DNA of 64,000 bases from Paracoccus sp. IB05 (GTDB lineage Bacteria; Pseudomonadota; Alphaproteobacteria; Rhodobacterales; Rhodobacteraceae): contig NZ_JAEFCF010000005.1 in NCBI RefSeq assembly GCF_016405985.1, forward strand, positions 1 through 64,000, written 5' to 3'. Position numbers and translations under genes: made by a program. The notes under the pieces are model-generated. The model was given only the letters and a program-made list of their open reading frames with translations, searched no databases and was not told where the DNA came from. Below are positions 33,364-41,203 of the stretch, piece after piece (position 1 is the first letter of the stretch; each line of letters begins with the position of its first letter).

Positions 33364-35411
33364 GCATCCCCCCTGCTGCCCTCAGCTTTTCCCTCGTCTT
33401 CCCCGGATCTCATGGCCGGCAAGGCGACCGTGAACACCGTTCCCCCCTCCCGCGCTTCGCGCCAGGTCAGGCTGCCGCCATGCACTTCTATGATCGAGCG
33501 GCAGATTTTCAGACCCATTCCCATACCCTGCGGCTTGGTGGTGGCAAAGGCTTCGAAAATGCTTTCGCGCAGATCGGCAGAGATGCCCGCGCCGCAATCG
33601 TCGACCTCAAGCACCACCTTGCCCGGCGCTTCCGACAGCCGGACGGTGACCGTATCGCCATGGCGGGTCTCGGCCATGGCCTCCATACCGTTGCGGATCA
33701 GGTTGATCAGCACCTGTTCCAGCAGGATACGGTCAGCGGCCACCTCTTGCCTGACCGCGCCGTCGCGCAGAAGCCTGACCCGGTGTTCGCGCGCATCGGC
33801 CTGCAAAAAGCCCAGCGTTTCATCGACCACTGCAGTCAGATCAAGCGGCTGAAAATGCGGCTCGCGCTTTTTCACCAGATCCTGGATCCGCCGGATGATC
33901 TGACCGGCGCGGTCGGCCTGACGGGCCAGTTTTTCTGTGGCGGTTCTGAGCACCTGAGGATCGGCTTTCTGGCGTTCCATCAGGTTCAGCATCCCCGCCG
34001 CATAAGAGGCGATGGCCGCCAGCGGCTGGTTCAGCTCATGCGCCAGCGTCGAGGCCATCTCGCCCAAAGTCACCAGCCGGCCGGTCCGCGCCAGGGTCTC
34101 ATCCTGCAACCGGGTGCGCCGGGCCGCGCGGCGCGCCTCGGTAATATCGATCACCGAGCCCATCCAGCCGCGATGCGCGCCCATCGCATCGATCAGCGGC
34201 GCCTCATAGACTTCGATGTCAATCTCGCGCCCGTCGCGGGCAACGAAACGGGTCTCGAAGCGCTGGCTGACCGCGCCGCCGGCGGCAAGCTGGCTATGGC
34301 GTTCCTGCGTCTCGGTCAGGATCGAGGGGTCCCAATAGGGCATTGGCGGCTGATGCCCTATCAGCTCCTCCGCCTCCCAGCCGACCAGATTGCAAAAGGC
34401 CGGATTGACGAAGAGAATGCGCCCGTCATGGTCCTTGGCGCGCAGACCGACGGTCAGGCTTTCCTCCATCGAACGGCGAAAGGCGGTCTCACTCCAGAGC
34501 CGCATTTCGGTCTCGCGGCGTCGTTTCGACGAGCGGTAGAGCACGCCAAGCGCCAGCACCGCAAAGGCCGCAAGGGCGGCAATGGCGCCGAAAAGCGCGG
34601 TGGCGCGGAAGGCTCCGGGCGCGGTATAGGCGCTGATATGCAGCCAGGTTCCCCGCAGCGGCGGATCGAAGCTGATGATATGTTTCGGATTTTCCGGGTC
34701 TTCTGCAAGGCGCTGGCGGCTGGCCAGAACATTGCCGGACAGATCGACCAGCAGGACGCCATATTGTTCGGCGATCCACCAGGGCAGATGGCGGTCGAGC
34801 ACGCGGGGCAGGGAAAGCGTTGCGGTAATCACGCCCTGGCGCTCTGCCAGCGGCACGCCGATGGTCACCAGACCATCGCGCCCGACGGCGCCATAAACCG
34901 GGCGGATCGCCCCCGCAGGGCTGGCAAGGATCCGCGTGACCAGCGCGGCATCCGCCTCTGAACCAATGGCGGGCACCGCTGATCCAGGGGCGCCATCGGC
35001 ATCAAACCACAGGATCGAAACCACTTCGGGATTGGACATGATATGGCTGCGCGCCCTTGCGGCGATCACCTGATCCGACACGCCGCCGGCATGATCCAGC
35101 GCCAGCCGGACCAGCATATCCTCATCCACACCCAGCTGGAATCGCAGGGTCTGCTCGACCCAGAGCGCATCGGTCGCGAGTTTGTCGCGGGCTTTCCCGA
35201 CCTCGTCGCGGGCCACCAGCCAGACCAGCGCCCAGACCATGCCAACCAGCGCGATGATCGCCAGCAGCGGCACCAGGGACAAGAGATCCACACGCCTGCG
35301 CGGCGGATGCGCGATCTCCATCGCCCAGGAGCCGCCACGCGGCGCCGCCCGCCCGGTCTGATCGGGAGAGCCGGGCCGGGCGCGGGCACTCAAAGGCGCG
35401 GCCTCAGTCAT
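33360..35411 (-). CDS. dctS: DctS-like sensor histidine kinase
   Basis: Senses external C4-dicarboxylates and phosphorylates DctR. The 683-residue protein has TM1 (about 42-67), a periplasmic sensor domain (about 70-270), TM2 (about 272-292), a PAS domain (about 310-430), the H-box with H458 (TLAHELNQPLA), and a HATPase domain (N-box NLIRNGMEAM, then VDDCGAGIS and GMGLKICRSIIEVHGG). The start could be ATG 35411 or the inner ATG at 35321 (MEIAHPPRRR), which would shorten the cytoplasmic start but leave TM1 intact. It is divergent from dctP across about 200 bases. Confidence 0.87.
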   Translation of the reverse strand: MTEAAPLSARARPGSPDQTGRAAPRGGSWAMEIAHPPRRRVDLLSLVPLLAIIALVGMVWALVWLVARDEVGKARDKLATDALWVEQTLRFQLGVDEDMLVRLALDHAGGVSDQVIAARARSHIMSNPEVVSILWFDADGAPGSAVPAIGSEADAALVTRILASPAGAIRPVYGAVGRDGLVTIGVPLAERQGVITATLSLPRVLDRHLPWWIAEQYGVLLVDLSGNVLASRQRLAEDPENPKHIISFDPPLRGTWLHISAYTAPGAFRATALFGAIAALAAFAVLALGVLYRSSKRRRETEMRLWSETAFRRSMEESLTVGLRAKDHDGRILFVNPAFCNLVGWEAEELIGHQPPMPYWDPSILTETQERHSQLAAGGAVSQRFETRFVARDGREIDIEVYEAPLIDAMGAHRGWMGSVIDITEARRAARRTRLQDETLARTGRLVTLGEMASTLAHELNQPLAAIASYAAGMLNLMERQKADPQVLRTATEKLARQADRAGQIIRRIQDLVKKREPHFQPLDLTAVVDETLGFLQADAREHRVRLLRDGAVRQEVAADRILLEQVLINLIRNGMEAMAETRHGDTVTVRLSEAPGKVVLEVDDCGAGISADLRESIFEAFATTKPQGMGMGLKICRSIIEVHGGSLTWREAREGGTVFTVALPAMRSGEDEGKAEGSRGDA

Positions 35412-35514
35412 TGACGGGTCCGTGACCGTATCGCCTCACCCTTTGCTCCTGCTGCCGGGATCCTGTGTTGCCATATCTGTTTGCCCCCGCGCCCCATACG
35501 CAACTTTCTTGCCT

Positions 35515-35534
35515 TATTGCGGGAATCCACAATA
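35515..35534. promoter_or_regulatory. Dyad in the dctS/dctP divergent promoter region
   Basis: TATTG and CAATA (5+5) are inverted around a 10-base centre, about 80 bases before dctP. It is a plausible regulator site, for example for DctR, in the shared intergenic region. No other clear signal is seen. Confidence 0.3.
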
Positions 35535-35612
35535 GCGAAACCGTGATCACGCTGGCAAGGAAGCAAACGGAAATCCCACGGCAGGAGGGCGGTGGGATCT
35601 GAGGAGGATATC

Positions 35613-36617
35613 ATGATCACTCGTCGTTCACTTGCCGCTCTGGCCGGCGCCGCTGCTCTCGCCCTGTCCGTGGCCGCCCCGGCCCTGGCCCAATCTGTCA
35701 CCATCAAATTCAGCCATGTGGTGGCTCCCGACACGCCCAAGGGCAAAGGGGCCCAGAAATTCAAGGAACTGGCCGAGAAATACACCGAAGGCGCGGTGCT
35801 GGTTGAGGTCTATCCCAACAGCCAGCTTTACAAAGACAAAGAAGAGCTGGAGGCGCTGCAGCTTGGCGCCGTTCAGATGCTCGCGCCCTCGCTTGCGAAA
35901 TTCGGCCCATTGGGCGTGCAGCAGTTCGAGCTGTTCGATCTGCCCTATCTGATGGCGGATTACGACGATCTGCGGAAGATCACCGATGGCGAGATCGGTC
36001 AGGAACTGCTGGGCCTTCTCGATCCCAAGGGCATCAAAGGGCTGGCCTATTGGGACAATGGTTTCAAGATCATGTCCGCCAATTCGCCGATCGAAAGCAC
36101 CGATGATTTCCTCGGCCTGAAGATGCGCATCCAGTCTTCGAAGATCCTTGAGGCGCAGATGCTGGCGCTGGATGCGGTGCCGCAGGTGCTGCCTTTCTCC
36201 GAAGTCTATCAGGCGTTGCAGACCGGCGTGGTCGACGGCACCGAAAACCCGCCCTCGAATATGTTCACCCAGAAGATGCATGAAGTGCAAAAGCATGCAA
36301 CGCTTTCGAACCATGGCTATCTCGGTTATGCGGTCATCGTGAACAAGGCCTTCTGGGACGGTCTGGACCCTGCGATCCGCGAGCAGCTGGACCGCGCGAT
36401 GGAAGAATCGACCATCTATGCCAATTCCATCGCCCGCGAAGAGAATGAATGGGCGATGGCCGAGATGGTGAAGGCCGGCTACACCACCTTCCACGAGCTG
36501 ACTGAAGACGAGCGCGCCGAATGGATCGCGCGGCTGCGTCCGGTCCATGATGAGATGGCGTCCCGGATCGGCGCTGATCTGATCGCCAAAGCGCATGGCG
36601 TGCTCGGCATCGAATAA
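35613..36617 (+). CDS. dctP: DctP, C4-dicarboxylate TRAP substrate-binding protein
   Basis: Captures malate, succinate or fumarate in the periplasm for the DctQM permease. The 334-residue protein has a signal peptide (ITRRSLAALAGAAALALSVA, cleaved after LA) and the DctP fold: IKFSHVVAPDTPKGKGA, then the ligand-binding Arg in LKMRIQSSKI, then VVDGTENPPSNMF, a family hallmark. I chose ATG 35613 with GAGGAGG 7 bases ahead; the frame opens at GTG 35592. An attenuator-like hairpin follows the gene. Confidence 0.92.
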   Translation: MITRRSLAALAGAAALALSVAAPALAQSVTIKFSHVVAPDTPKGKGAQKFKELAEKYTEGAVLVEVYPNSQLYKDKEELEALQLGAVQMLAPSLAKFGPLGVQQFELFDLPYLMADYDDLRKITDGEIGQELLGLLDPKGIKGLAYWDNGFKIMSANSPIESTDDFLGLKMRIQSSKILEAQMLALDAVPQVLPFSEVYQALQTGVVDGTENPPSNMFTQKMHEVQKHATLSNHGYLGYAVIVNKAFWDGLDPAIREQLDRAMEESTIYANSIAREENEWAMAEMVKAGYTTFHELTEDERAEWIARLRPVHDEMASRIGADLIAKAHGVLGIE

Positions 36618-36649
36618 TCCCGTCTGACAGATTTCCCTGCATGAACCCG

Positions 36650-36678
36650 GGGGCGCGGTCTCTCCGCGCCCCTTTTTT
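36650..36678 (+). terminator. Hairpin with T-run between dctP and dctQ
   Basis: GGGGCGCGG (36650-36658) pairs with CCGCGCCCC (36664-36672) around a 5-base loop, followed by T6. It has the form of an intrinsic terminator but sits inside the operon. Partial readthrough would make more DctP than membrane permease, as is common for binding-protein transporters. Confidence 0.75.
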
Positions 36679-36702
36679 GATCCCCTGACACGAGGTTTTG
36701 CC

Positions 36703-37335
36703 ATGTTTCTGCGCATCCTCGACCGTTTCGAGGAGGTCCTGATCTCGGTGCTGATGGCAGCCGCCGTGATCCTGATCTTTGTTGCGGTCTTCCATCGCTT
36801 TTCGATCGGCTATGCCGCCGATCTGGTGCGCTATGCGCGCGCCAATGAGATGCCCGAACTGCAATCCTGGGCGCGTTCGGTCTATTCCTCGATCAATTCG
36901 ATCAAGCTGACCTGGGCCCAGGAGGCCTGTATCTATCTCTTTGTCTGGATGGCGAAATTCGGAGCCGCCTACGGCGTGCGGATCGGCATCCATGTCGGCG
37001 TCGATATGGTTGTGCTGAAGCTTGATGCCAAATGGCAGCGGATCGTGACGATCATCGCCATGTCGGGCGGCATCCTGTTCACCGCGATCCTTGTCTGGAT
37101 CGGCACCACCTTTGTTTACCATGTCGGCGTCGGCGGCCAGATCTCGGCTGACCTCGAAATGCCGATGTGGATCGTCTATCTCGCGGTGCCGCTCGGCTCG
37201 GCGCTGATGTGCTTCCGCTTCATCCAGGCGCTGCATCTTTATGTCACCACCGGCCAGATCGTGCATCACGAGCATGGTCATGTCGACGGCATGGATGACG
37301 CGCCGGCACCCGCCAATGGAGGTGCCGCGAAATGA
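36703..37335 (+). CDS. dctQ: DctQ, small TRAP membrane subunit
   Basis: The four-helix membrane subunit of the DctPQM transporter. Hydrophobic segments lie at about residues 12-32, 70-92, 104-128 and 148-172, as expected. The family motif EACIYLFVWMAKFGAAYGVR is present. The 210-residue length is typical. The stop overlaps the dctM start by 4 bases. The C-terminal tail is His- and Gly-rich and unremarkable. Confidence 0.9.
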   Translation: MFLRILDRFEEVLISVLMAAAVILIFVAVFHRFSIGYAADLVRYARANEMPELQSWARSVYSSINSIKLTWAQEACIYLFVWMAKFGAAYGVRIGIHVGVDMVVLKLDAKWQRIVTIIAMSGGILFTAILVWIGTTFVYHVGVGGQISADLEMPMWIVYLAVPLGSALMCFRFIQALHLYVTTGQIVHHEHGHVDGMDDAPAPANGGAAK

Positions 37336-38654
37336 CCGCACTTATCATCTTTGCCATTCTGACCCTGCTGCTGGCGACCTCGATGCCGGTGTCCATCGCG
37401 CTTGGTCTGACGGTGTTCAGCTTTCTCTATTTCTTCACCTCGATCCCGATGGACAGCATCGCGCTGAAGCTGTTCACCGGCATCGAGAAATTCGAGATCA
37501 TGGCGATTCCCTTCTTCATCCTGGCGGGGAATTTCCTGACCCATGGCGGGGTTGCCAAACGGATGATCGCCTTTGCCACCTCGATGGTCGGGCACTGGCA
37601 TGGCGGCATGGGTCTTGCGGCCGTGGTGGCCTGCGCGCTTTTCGCTGCGATTTCGGGGTCAAGCCCGGCGACCGTGATGGCCGTGGGGTCGATCATGATC
37701 CCGGCCATGGTGAAAATGGGCTATCCGCCGCAATTCGCGGTCGGCCCGGTGGCGGCGGCCGGGGGACTTGGCATCCTGATCCCGCCGTCCATCGTCATGG
37801 TGATGTATGCGGTGGCCACATCGGGGATGATGGCGACCGGGCCGGATGGCGAGGTCGTCTTCTCGCCCTCGATCGGGCAGATCTTCATCGCGGGCGTGGT
37901 GCCGGGGCTGATATTGGCCGCGATGTATGCGGCCACCACCGTCTGGCGGGCCTGGAAGAACGGCTATCCGCGGCTGCCGCGCGCCGGCTGGGGCGAGCGC
38001 TTTGCCGCGTTCCGCAAGTCGATCTGGGGCCTTTTGCTGATCGTTATCATCATGGGCGGCATCTATGGCGGTATCTTCACCCCCACCGAAGCCGCAGCGG
38101 TCTCGGCGGTCTATGCCTTCGTCATTGCGGTCTTTGTCTATAAAGACATCCGGATGCGCGATGTGCCGAAAGTGCTGCTGACCTCTGCAGCGATGTCGGC
38201 GATGCTGCTTTACATCATCACCAATGCTGTGATGTTCGCCTTCATCCTGACCTCGGAACAGATCCCGCAGCATATGTCGGACTGGATCGTCAGCCTGGGC
38301 TTTGGCAAGATCGGCTTCCTGCTGATGGTCAATATCATGCTGCTGGTGATCGGCATGGTGATGGAACCTTCGGCGATCATCCTGATCATGGCGCCGATCC
38401 TCTATCCGATTGCGGTGAAACTGGGGATCGACCCGGTCCATTTCGGCATCATCCTGATCGTCAATATGGAGATCGGCCTTGCCACTCCACCGGTCGGGCT
38501 CAACCTCTATGTCGGATCGGCGATCTCGAAACTGGGCCTGACCGAGGTTTCGAAATCGGTGGTGCCCTGGCTGCTGACCGCGCTGGTTTTCCTGATGATG
38601 ATCACCTACATCCCGGAAATAACGCTGTTCCTGCCACGGCTTATGGGGATGTAG
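37332..38654 (+). CDS. dctM: DctM, large TRAP permease subunit
   Basis: The sodium-coupled channel subunit for C4-dicarboxylates. The 440-residue protein has about 12 membrane segments and the DctM signature sequences, including AAISGSSPATVMAVGSIMIP and GGLGILIPPSIVMVMYAV. Near the C terminus it has the conserved LATPPVGLNLYV motif. Start ATG 37332 overlaps dctQ. The operon ends with a hairpin at 38688. Confidence 0.93.
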   Translation: MTALIIFAILTLLLATSMPVSIALGLTVFSFLYFFTSIPMDSIALKLFTGIEKFEIMAIPFFILAGNFLTHGGVAKRMIAFATSMVGHWHGGMGLAAVVACALFAAISGSSPATVMAVGSIMIPAMVKMGYPPQFAVGPVAAAGGLGILIPPSIVMVMYAVATSGMMATGPDGEVVFSPSIGQIFIAGVVPGLILAAMYAATTVWRAWKNGYPRLPRAGWGERFAAFRKSIWGLLLIVIIMGGIYGGIFTPTEAAAVSAVYAFVIAVFVYKDIRMRDVPKVLLTSAAMSAMLLYIITNAVMFAFILTSEQIPQHMSDWIVSLGFGKIGFLLMVNIMLLVIGMVMEPSAIILIMAPILYPIAVKLGIDPVHFGIILIVNMEIGLATPPVGLNLYVGSAISKLGLTEVSKSVVPWLLTALVFLMMITYIPEITLFLPRLMGM

Positions 38655-38687
38655 CGACGATCTGCGGCGGATCTCGTCCGTGACCTG

Positions 38688-38724
38688 AAATCTCGCGGCC
38701 TGCTTTGGGCGGGTCGCGGGATTT
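38688..38724 (+). terminator. Imperfect hairpin after dctM
   Basis: Ten-base arms (38688-38697 and 38715-38724, one mismatch) flank a 17-base loop. The right arm ends in ATTT and a short T-rich stretch follows. A weak intrinsic terminator for the dct operon is plausible. Confidence 0.45.
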
Positions 38725-38753
38725 GTGTATTTGCCCCCCCGGCGCTTTGCCCT

Positions 38754-38787
38754 CATATGAGACCAGCGCCCATATGAGATGAGCGCC
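38754..38787 (+). repeat. Tandem 17 bp direct repeat
   Basis: CATATGAGACCAGCGCC is followed directly by CATATGAGATGAGCGCC (two differences). The surrounding region (38726-39031) has no recognisable gene. The repeat may be a regulator site or slippage product; no function is evident. Confidence 0.4.
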
Positions 38788-39031
38788 GGTAACGGTTGCC
38801 AGTTTCTATTCTTCGCCGCAGACCTGCTCGCGCCGGAGGCAATGATAGAACGATCCTCTCACGATGAAGGTCAGATCCTGGCCGGGACGATTGTCATCGC
38901 GGATGATCAGCCTGATATCCTGGCGCAGTGCCGGGTCGGTCGGCCTGGATGATGCGAACCACATCCTGAGCCAGTCTTCTTTGTCGCAGATCCGGAACCC
39001 TGTGCCGGGATCATGCAGATGGAGATTGAAA

Positions 39032-39427
39032 ATGATGAGATTTCTTATCGCCGCGACGCTGGCAATCAGCGCGGCAGGCGGTGCCTTCGCCCAGACCTTT
39101 GACCCCCTGAAGGGGGTGGTGAAGCCGAAAGCCGGCTCGCTCCTTTCCATGCCAGAGCTGAAGGACCTGCCGCACATCACCGTATCGCCGGGCCTTGCGG
39201 GGAAAATGCCTCTGGGGGTCAGAGGCAGGGGCTGCACATTCTACGAACATATCAACGGAAAAGGCGCGGACTGGAAGAAACCCGTCGAAGGGCAGGCGAG
39301 GCGCCATACCGGCGGCACGGTCACCTCGGTCTGGGCGCGGACCATGCCGACTTTGGGCGAATGGTGGAATGACCGGATTTCCCCGGTGCAATGCGACAGC
39401 GGACCAAAGCTGATCTGCACCGTGTGA
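39032..39427 (+). CDS. Secreted beta/gamma-crystallin-like (I36-type) small protein
   Basis: Encodes 131 residues from ATG 39032 behind a GGAG-type site. A signal peptide (MRFLIAATLAISAAGGAFA) directs it out of the cytoplasm. The mature part has the crystallin pattern: CTFYEHINGKG (aromatic-rich Greek-key strand), then SVWARTMP, and NDRISPVQC near the end, matching the N-D-x-I-S-x-I/V core of beta/gamma-crystallin and peptidase inhibitor I36 families. Four cysteines may pair. It probably acts as a calcium-stabilised structural or inhibitory protein; exact role unknown. The longer frame opening at 38864 has no ribosome site. Confidence 0.6.
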   Translation: MMRFLIAATLAISAAGGAFAQTFDPLKGVVKPKAGSLLSMPELKDLPHITVSPGLAGKMPLGVRGRGCTFYEHINGKGADWKKPVEGQARRHTGGTVTSVWARTMPTLGEWWNDRISPVQCDSGPKLICTV

Positions 39428-39681
39428 TCCTGCGCCAGCTGTTTGACCGCCAGCACCTGGCGGTTGCGGTTGATCACCAGCGCCGCCAGACCGACCGCCT
39501 CCAGCGTGCCCAGCGTTGTTTCGGCAATCATCATGCCAAGACGCGCCGACATCATCAGCGCCCGCGTCAGATGCGGGCGCAGCTGATCCAGCAGAGCGAC
39601 ATGTTCAGGCTGATGCGGGCCATTGTCATAGGCGCGGTCGATCGTCAGCACCGTAAGCTCCTGCGTCAGCAAGGGCGCCAC
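39427..39681 (-). pseudogene. Fragment of a LuxR-type HTH regulator
   Basis: The minus frame reads DRAYDNGPHQPEHVALLDQLRPHLTRAL, then SARLGMMIAETTLGTLEAVGLAALVINR. From memory this matches the middle part of helix-turn-helix regulators that carry an N-terminal sensing region and a C-terminal LuxR domain. Both ends are lost: no DNA-binding domain follows, and the reading frame then runs through the complement of the crystallin-like gene. It is a remnant, not a working gene. The rest of the gap to 39744 has nothing I recognise. Confidence 0.5.
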
Positions 39682-39744
39682 GGTGCCAACCTGCCAGCCA
39701 GCCAGACAGCAGCGTTCACCGGCTTTTGCGGCACACCGGCGCGC

Positions 39745-40983
39745 TCAGCCCGCCGCCCGGCCCATCCCGGTCAGATACCATTCCACAAAGCGGCGCTGGC
39801 GCCCTTCCATCACCGCCAGCGGGCCGGGCTGGTAATAGCGCGAACTGACGCCTTTCTGGTTGTCCTCGGTGATGCGCTTATCTGCCTCCGAGGTCACGAC
39901 CCACATCCAGGACAGCGCTTCGGGATCGTAGTCACGCCCCGCCTCGGCCTCGCCATGCACCAGCCAGAGGATCTCCATCTCGCATTCGCTCACCCCATGG
40001 GGGATGAACCGGTAGATCACCGTATGATCGGGATAAGACAGGCTGTAGCTGACCGGCCCCATATTCAGATAGGTGGTCCCGCCGTCATAGCGCGTGAACT
40101 GTCCCATCAGCGGCGCGACCGGCGCGCCGCCCGCACTGCCGCTGCGCGCGCCGTCAAGCAGGGCAAAGCGCTTGCACCAGACCGGTTCGCGCCCCTCACC
40201 GGCTGCAATGCCCCAAAGATCGGTCTCGGGCAGATCAAGGCCCTGGGCTGCCGCCTCGGCCTGCATCGCGGCAAAGAGACCGGCGACCTTTTCGGGCGAC
40301 TGATCGTTGGAATGGATCCCGCTGAATTCGGGATGCGAGGGGCCGCAATGATAGCATTCCAGATAATTCTCGACCGCGAGCTTCCAGTTCGCCGCGATGC
40401 GCCAGCTTTTGCGCAGGGCCACTTTCGCGGTCTCCCAGCCATAGGCGCGGGCGACGGTGGCGATCACCTCCTGCGCCGCAGAGAAATCCGGCGGCTGATC
40501 GGCGAAGGTGAAGAAAATCAGCCCGCCGGCGATCCTGACCTGCAACTGCCGCAGCCCATGATCCTCGCGCGAAAACTCGGGGCCCATGTCGCGCGCCGCC
40601 CGGAGCGCGCCGTCCAGATGATAGGCCCAGGCGTGATAGGGGCAGATGAACAGCCGCGCATTGCCAGAGCGTTCCAGGCAGACGCGCGATCCGCGATGGC
40701 GGCAGACATTGGCCAGCGCGCGGATCTCATTGTCACGGCCCCGGACCAGGATCACCGATTCCCCGGCGAATTCAACGGTGAAGAAATCGCCGGGCGCGGC
40801 CAGGCTGCTGATATGGCCGGCGCAAATCCAGTGGCGGAACAGGAAGCGTTCCAGATCCTCGGCATAGATCGCGGGATCGGTGTAGAACGGCTGCAAAGGT
40901 GAACGCCCCGGCGGCTGCAGCGCCAGGAGTTTTTCGATCCGGGACCCGATGGTGGCGGCGGCAAGCGGGCTGATTTCGGTCAT
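39745..40983 (-). CDS. Rieske non-haem iron oxygenase alpha subunit (quaternary-amine type)
   Basis: Likely hydroxylates or demethylates a small organic substrate using O2 and electrons from a separate reductase. The 412-residue protein has a Rieske [2Fe-2S] site (CRHRGSRVC then CPYHAW, giving C-x-H and C-x2-H) and a mononuclear iron motif (ENYLECYHCGPSHPEF, with two His). The carboxylate ligand is probably Asp or Glu in TSEADKRITEDNQKGV. The C-terminal SRYYQPGPL motif resembles glycine-betaine and carnitine demethylase-type oxygenases (GbcA/CntA). No reductase gene is adjacent, so it must come from elsewhere. The gene is divergent from a MocR-type regulator across 220 bases, its probable controller. 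Substrate is inferred from family resemblance only. Confidence 0.8.
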   Translation of the reverse strand: MTEISPLAAATIGSRIEKLLALQPPGRSPLQPFYTDPAIYAEDLERFLFRHWICAGHISSLAAPGDFFTVEFAGESVILVRGRDNEIRALANVCRHRGSRVCLERSGNARLFICPYHAWAYHLDGALRAARDMGPEFSREDHGLRQLQVRIAGGLIFFTFADQPPDFSAAQEVIATVARAYGWETAKVALRKSWRIAANWKLAVENYLECYHCGPSHPEFSGIHSNDQSPEKVAGLFAAMQAEAAAQGLDLPETDLWGIAAGEGREPVWCKRFALLDGARSGSAGGAPVAPLMGQFTRYDGGTTYLNMGPVSYSLSYPDHTVIYRFIPHGVSECEMEILWLVHGEAEAGRDYDPEALSWMWVVTSEADKRITEDNQKGVSSRYYQPGPLAVMEGRQRRFVEWYLTGMGRAAG

Positions 40984-41203
40984 CGTGGCTGTTCTCTGCG
41001 AAGAGGGTGAAGGGGGAGATGCAGGCGGCGGGGCAATCAGAACAGATGAAACTTTTATCGCTCGCGATCACGCCCGTTCCGGCGTGTCGCGCGGCCTGCC
41101 GCGCAGATAAGGGCTGTTCCTGAAAAGATTAGCGTGCTGCGTCCTTGTTTCCTATCAGCAGATCCCCTCATTCTCGATCAGTACAGATTGAGAAAACCAG
41201 CTG

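Noticed and set aside
38806-39237. Minus-strand 143-codon frame opposite the crystallin-like gene
   Set aside because: It overlaps a gene with a clear signal peptide and crystallin motifs; its own sequence has no recognisable domain.
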